Shown here: positions 60,571 through 64,000 of the stretch, piece after piece
Numbering within the stretch: the stretch's first letter is position 1
How the letters are laid out: each line of letters starts with the position of its first letter
DNA from: Microvirga sesbaniae
GTDB taxonomy: Bacteria > Pseudomonadota > Alphaproteobacteria > Rhizobiales > Beijerinckiaceae
Assembly (NCBI RefSeq): GCF_025460805.1
Contig: NZ_JAMXFJ010000012.1
Coordinates: forward strand, 106,603 to 170,602
Reading direction: 5' to 3'
Length of the DNA: 64,000 bases
Translations under genes and position numbers: made by a program
The notes under the pieces: generated by a model
What the model was told of the DNA's origin: nothing
Databases searched by the model: none
The model's input: the letters and a program-made list of their open reading frames with translations, nothing else

Positions 60571-61080
60571 TGTGCCCTCCTCTATCGTGCCACTGGCTGC
60601 CTCTATGACTGACTCACAAAAAGTGACCTATGGTTAACAGTTCGTTTCCGCGGGGCTCGGCACTGCAGAAAATCCCTCGCCCTGACATGAAAACAACAAT
60701 CACGGCCGCGCTTCTGTTCCCGGGGGAGGATGCCTAAAAACCCCCTGGCCGGCTCCCGTTGAACATGCGCTGAGGAAGGGCTCCGAGAGCATCGGATCGG
60801 GATGGCCGACACAAGGCCGGCCATGACGTGCGGAGGGTCGCGCCACTGCAATGGTCACCCGCCACGTCATCACCGGGCTTGTCCCGGTGATCCCGCTTGT
60901 TTGAGGCGCCGCGCCTCACCGGATCGGGATGGCCGGCACAAGGCCGGCCATGACGTGGGGAGGGTACCATCACAAGGATGCTCCTCTCCTGGCTGGCGCA
61001 CCGCTCGACGCGAAAAACCGAGTCCACTTTTTCGCACGATGCGCTAGCCTTCCCTCGGTTGCGTTGAAGCGAGTTCGAGC
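60571..61080. repeat. Intergenic repeats upstream of DUF2336 gene
   Basis: A short-family half copy fused to a lone A hairpin lies at 60786-60830; a B-first composite repeat at 60863-60957; and a fuller short-family copy (gaaaaaccgagtccactttttcg, ending GATGCGCTAGC) at 61000-61048, 32 bases before the next ATG. No gene seen. Confidence 0.7.
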
Positions 61081-62097
61081 ATGGTGCCCTCCGCCAATCC
61101 CGATCTGTGGTCGGACCTGTCCGGTTTCGGATCCCCCGCGGGCCGGTCCGATGCGTGCTCCGCTCTCCTCAAAGTGAACGCCGACATGTTCGTCGCCGCG
61201 CCGACCCGCGACCGCGAGAGCATCGAAACCTTCGAGACCCTCGTTCTGGGCCTCCTTCCGAAAGCCGATCCGGCGACCCTTCTCGCCTTGGCCCGCATCC
61301 TCGCGCCATGCCCGGACACGCCGGTCGCCGTGCTCGATTACCTGGCGCGGCATTCGCCCGACCTGCGCGCGGTCGTGGTCCGGCACGCGGCAGGGCGGCC
61401 GCCGGGCCTCGGCACGAAGCCGCTGGCGACGCCCGAGGGGCGTCTCGCCCTGGCATCAGGGCCGGGCCTCGACGCGGCGGCCATTCCGCCTTTGCTCGCC
61501 TTGCGCGAGACCGCGGTCGAGGACGCGCTCGCGGCCAATCCGGCTTTGCCTCCGGACACCGCGGCTTTCGCGGATCTGCTGCGGCGTGCCGGCCGCCGCC
61601 CCGCCCTCGCGTCCCTTCTTCTCACGCGCGCCGACCTCCCGACCTCGGCGCTGGCGGCCCTCTATCTCGCGGCCGATGCAGAGCGTCGCGAGGTCATTCG
61701 GGACCGGGTCGCCCATGCTCTGGCCCACCGGCGCGCCACGGTGGCGTTCACGCTGACCGGGGAGGATCGGGCCGATCTCCTGGCTGCGAGCCTCAAGGGC
61801 GACGACCGCCGGCTCGAGCATCTCCTCACCACGCTCTTCGGCTTCCCCGCTTCGACGGAGTGGCGCCTGCTCGAAATCGGACGCCATCGGCTTCTTGCGC
61901 TTGCGCTGAAGGCCCTCGGAGTGGCGCAGAAGGACGCGGTCAGGATCTTCCTCACCCTGCACCCGGCCCTGTGCTACCCGCTCTCCGCAATCCGGGGCCT
62001 GATCCGGGAGATGCGCGACGTTCCCGCGCCCGTCGCCCTGGCCCTGGTCGAGTCCATCCTGGATACCAGGACATTCTCCGGGGACGTCCTCGCGTGA
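61081..62097 (+). CDS. DUF2336 domain-containing protein
   Basis: A 338-residue all-helical, Ala/Leu-rich protein with HEAT-like repeats: LLPKADPATLLALARILA, AVLDYLARHSPDLRAVVVRHAA and LLGLRETAVEDALAANP-like segments. This is the pattern of the DUF2336 family common in Alphaproteobacteria. It probably acts as a scaffold; some relatives are linked to cell-cycle or stress regulation, but no role can be assigned. No signal peptide. Confidence 0.82.
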   Translation: MVPSANPDLWSDLSGFGSPAGRSDACSALLKVNADMFVAAPTRDRESIETFETLVLGLLPKADPATLLALARILAPCPDTPVAVLDYLARHSPDLRAVVVRHAAGRPPGLGTKPLATPEGRLALASGPGLDAAAIPPLLALRETAVEDALAANPALPPDTAAFADLLRRAGRRPALASLLLTRADLPTSALAALYLAADAERREVIRDRVAHALAHRRATVAFTLTGEDRADLLAASLKGDDRRLEHLLTTLFGFPASTEWRLLEIGRHRLLALALKALGVAQKDAVRIFLTLHPALCYPLSAIRGLIREMRDVPAPVALALVESILDTRTFSGDVLA

Positions 62098-62476
62098 TCC
62101 GCGAAGACGTTCGCGCGGGTCGTTCCGGGACGAGATGAGCACGAGTGCCGGACCGGCCGGCCATGACGTGTGGAGGGTGTTGTCACTCGCCCGTCCCACG
62201 TCTCCACGTCATCACCGGGCTCGTCCCGGTGATCCCGCTTCTGTAGGGCGCCGCGCCCTTCCGATCGGGATGGCCGGCACAAGGCCGGCCATGACGTGCG
62301 GAGGGTCGTGCGAGCCGGGTGTCTCATGCTCCCTCTGTCATCACCGGGCTCGTCCCGGTGATCCCGATCCGAGAGGCGCCGAGCGCATCGTGCGGACGCA
62401 GGCGGGCCGGCCCGGGTCCCCTTTTCACGCCCGATGCTCTAGATTGCTTGCATCGGCGGTCTGCCCGGAGGGTTGG
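62098..62476. repeat. Intergenic repeats
   Basis: A partial A arm lies at 62155-62170; a B-first composite repeat at 62205-62299; a lone B with spacer at 62337-62380; and a short-family copy at 62382-62446 (gcgcatcg ... CCGATGCTCTAGA). A strong GGAGGG lies at 62467-62472, just before the next ATG. Confidence 0.7.
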
Positions 62477-63061
62477 ATGTACCTGCGCACGATCGAGGAA
62501 GAGCAAGCCACCGGCCAGGTCGCGGAAATCTACGAGAGGCAGAAAGCGCAGCTCGGTTTCGTCATGGAGGCCGCGAAATGCTTCACCGCCCGGCCGGACC
62601 TCCTGCCGATCTACACGGATTTCTCCGACCGGATCCGCGCCGGCTTCTCGCTCGGGCTGCGGGAATGGCGGCTGATCACGCTGATCGCCGCAAAGCACAT
62701 CCCGTCGACCTATTGCTCCCATGTCTACAGCAGGCAGCTCATCGACGATCTCGGCTCGAAGGAGGCCGTCCTGGCGGTTCAGCGGGACTTCCGCGCCGCA
62801 GGATTGCCGGACCGGGACGTCGAGATGCTGGCTTATGCCGAGAAGGTCGTCCGGGAGGCGTCCCGGATCACCCCGGCCGACATCGGCCGATTGCGCGGCG
62901 TGGGGTTCTCCGACCAGCAGATCTGCGACATCGCCCTGTGCGCGGCCTTCCGCTGCTTCGTCAGCCGCTTCTTCGATGCGATGGGCGCCGGCACCGAGCC
63001 TGTGTTCATCGACGACGATGCCGAATTCCGCGCGACCATGAGCGTCGGCCGTCCGGTCTGA
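62477..63061 (+). CDS. Carboxymuconolactone decarboxylase/AhpD-like family protein
   Basis: A 194-residue protein of the AhpD-like, peroxidase-related fold: YERQKAQLGFVMEAAKCFTARPDLL, LREWRLITLIAAKHIPSTYCSHVYSRQLID and RDVEMLAYAEKVVREASRITPADI. The position of the catalytic CxxC of AhpD reads C-S-H-V here, so the second Cys is missing and the His of the motif is shifted; disulfide peroxidase activity is doubtful. ATG 62477 follows GGAGGG. Function is otherwise unknown. Confidence 0.82.
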   Translation: MYLRTIEEEQATGQVAEIYERQKAQLGFVMEAAKCFTARPDLLPIYTDFSDRIRAGFSLGLREWRLITLIAAKHIPSTYCSHVYSRQLIDDLGSKEAVLAVQRDFRAAGLPDRDVEMLAYAEKVVREASRITPADIGRLRGVGFSDQQICDIALCAAFRCFVSRFFDAMGAGTEPVFIDDDAEFRATMSVGRPV

Positions 63062-63246
63062 TCCGGAACCGCGATCCCGCCGGCCGTTCCGGGCGTGAGG
63101 GCGCCTTCAAGGAGGGCATCGAGGGCGATCTGGAGCTGCTCGACACAATCGTGCCGGCGCGGCCCGCTGGGTCCGCGTCGAACGATGCGCCGCTCAAGGA
63201 GTTGAGCATCGGATCCAAAAGTGGGTCCACTTTTGGGTCCGATGCT
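63062..63246. repeat. Intergenic region with short-family repeat
   Basis: A clean copy of the short palindromic family lies at 63203-63250: GAGCATCGGATC, inner palindrome CCAAAAGTGGGTCCACTTTTGG, GTCCGATGCTCTAA. It overlaps the stop codon of the DUF1491 gene. Nothing else seen. Confidence 0.75.
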
Positions 63247-63588
63247 CTAAGCGTCCGCCGCAAGGTCGAGGAAGTGGCGCCCGGCCCGGTCGTCGACCTC
63301 GACCAGCCAGAGGTCCGGGTCGAACCGGAGCTCGCGGGCCATGCGCTCCTCCACGTCGAGGGGCATCACGGCCTCCAGGATCGGCGAGAACAGGCGCTCG
63401 CCGCTCTCGTCGAGGAAGAGCTGCGGGGCGGGGCCGTAGAGGCTCGCCGTGCCGTCGAGCCGGTCGACCTTCACGAAGATCGCCCCGGCCTCGGCGGCGC
63501 CGCGCTTGCGCAGGGCGGCGTCGACCCCCTCCACCGAGCACCGGCGCAGATAGGCGGAGACCCAGAAGTCAGAGCGAAGCCGGGACAT
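63247..63588 (-). CDS. DUF1491 family protein
   Basis: A 113-residue protein matching DUF1491: RLRSDFWVSAYLRRCSVEGVDA, AGAIFVKVDRLDGTASLYGPAPQ, and FDPDLWLVEVDDRAGRHFLD (each within the family's conserved blocks). Function is unknown. Its ATG overlaps the stop of the peptidoglycan-binding gene upstream (TAATG), the usual arrangement in Rhizobiales. Confidence 0.9.
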   Translation of the reverse strand: MSRLRSDFWVSAYLRRCSVEGVDAALRKRGAAEAGAIFVKVDRLDGTASLYGPAPQLFLDESGERLFSPILEAVMPLDVEERMARELRFDPDLWLVEVDDRAGRHFLDLAADA

Positions 63589-64000
63589 TACGGGACCGCG
63601 ATGCCGGACGCGGCGGAGAGCTCGCGGATTGTCCTGGCGTTCAGCTCGCCCGTGACCGGCAGCCGGCGGTCCTGCTCGAAGCGCTCGATGGCCTGGCGCG
63701 TGCCGGAGCCCATCAGGCCGTCCACCTTCACGCTGTAGCCCAGCCGCGCCAGGGCCCGCTGGCCGGCCAGGATCACGTCGCCCTGGTCGGCCCGGCCCAC
63801 ATTGCCGGGCGGGACCGGCACCGGGCCGCCCATGCGGATCATGTCGGCGATGGGATCGCGCGCGGCGCTGCGCACGGGGCCGGCGGGCGCGGGCGCAGCC
63901 GCGACCGGCGCGGCGGGAGCGGAGGCCTGCGGGGCCCGCGCCGGCGGAGGCGCCGCCGCGGCGGGCTGGCCGCCGGTGCGGATCATCTCGGCGATGGGGT
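63588..64000 (-). CDS. Peptidoglycan-binding domain protein, N-terminus beyond the window
   Basis: The last 137 codons of a larger gene that starts outside the window. The C-terminus is a PG_binding_1 domain (AGQRALARLGYSVKVDGLMGSGTRQAIERFEQDRRLPVTGELNARTI, split over residues 76-120 of the visible part). Before it lies an Ala/Pro-rich linker and two copies of a short motif PIA(D/E)MIR(M/T)GG about 50 residues apart. Probably an envelope protein anchored at its missing N-terminus. Confidence 0.82.
   Translation of the reverse strand, partial: PIAEMIRTGGQPAAAAPPPARAPQASAPAAPVAAAPAPAGPVRSAARDPIADMIRMGGPVPVPPGNVGRADQGDVILAGQRALARLGYSVKVDGLMGSGTRQAIERFEQDRRLPVTGELNARTIRELSAASGIAVP

Overview
The window is a GC-rich, gene-dense chromosomal segment of an alphaproteobacterium of the order Hyphomicrobiales (Rhizobiales), most likely Methylobacteriaceae and probably Microvirga. 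This placement rests on gene content (ccmIEFH-degP-two-component-glnE block, feuPQ-like pair, YcgN, DUF1491, DUF2336, EcfG-type promoters) and on the very abundant palindromic intergenic repeats; it is an inference, not a database result. No rRNA, tRNA, phage, insertion sequence or CRISPR array was seen.

Layout. 0-10 kb: moaA (molybdopterin synthesis), an amino-acid ABC binding protein, a 3-hydroxyisobutyrate-dehydrogenase-like reductase, a PaaG-like crotonase, a uracil-DNA-glycosylase family protein, a secreted nuclease, and divergent cobT / cobS for cobalamin assembly. 10-20.5 kb: secreted proteins, then on the minus strand dusA, ybaK, a His-tailed ureE, guanine deaminase, xdhCBA and gloA. 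GuaD and XDH form a guanine-to-urate route, and the nickel chaperone UreE could serve the urea it finally yields. 20.6-29.3 kb: pepN, a PAS sensor kinase and glnE. 29.5-41 kb: one long minus-strand block with an OmpR-type kinase/regulator pair and a DegP-like protease, the cytochrome c maturation genes ccmI-E-F-H, then a FeuQ/FeuP-like pair preceded by a small PepSY protein. 41-48 kb: lysozyme-like GH108 protein, two tandem trypsin-like proteases, small lipoprotein and membrane proteins, and a 1.9-kb non-coding stretch with two convergent candidate sRNAs. 48-53 kb: small envelope proteins, a TRAP binding protein and an AI-2E-type permease; several have GGAAC-N16/17-CGTT-like promoters of the general stress sigma factor EcfG. 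53-64 kb: an RTX metalloprotease, YcgN, PBP1A followed by DUF1214/DUF1254 proteins, GNAT, DUF2336, an AhpD-like protein, DUF1491 and a peptidoglycan-binding protein cut by the window end.

Non-coding structure is the most unusual part. Over 30 copies of a composite two-hairpin repeat (about 94 bp) and about a dozen copies of a second, shorter palindrome sit between genes; one composite copy supplies the last codons and stop of xdhC. Three candidate small RNAs, a 25-codon membrane-peptide gene with its own stress-type promoter, and a putative autoregulatory direct repeat ahead of the PepSY-feuPQ operon are the main new observations.
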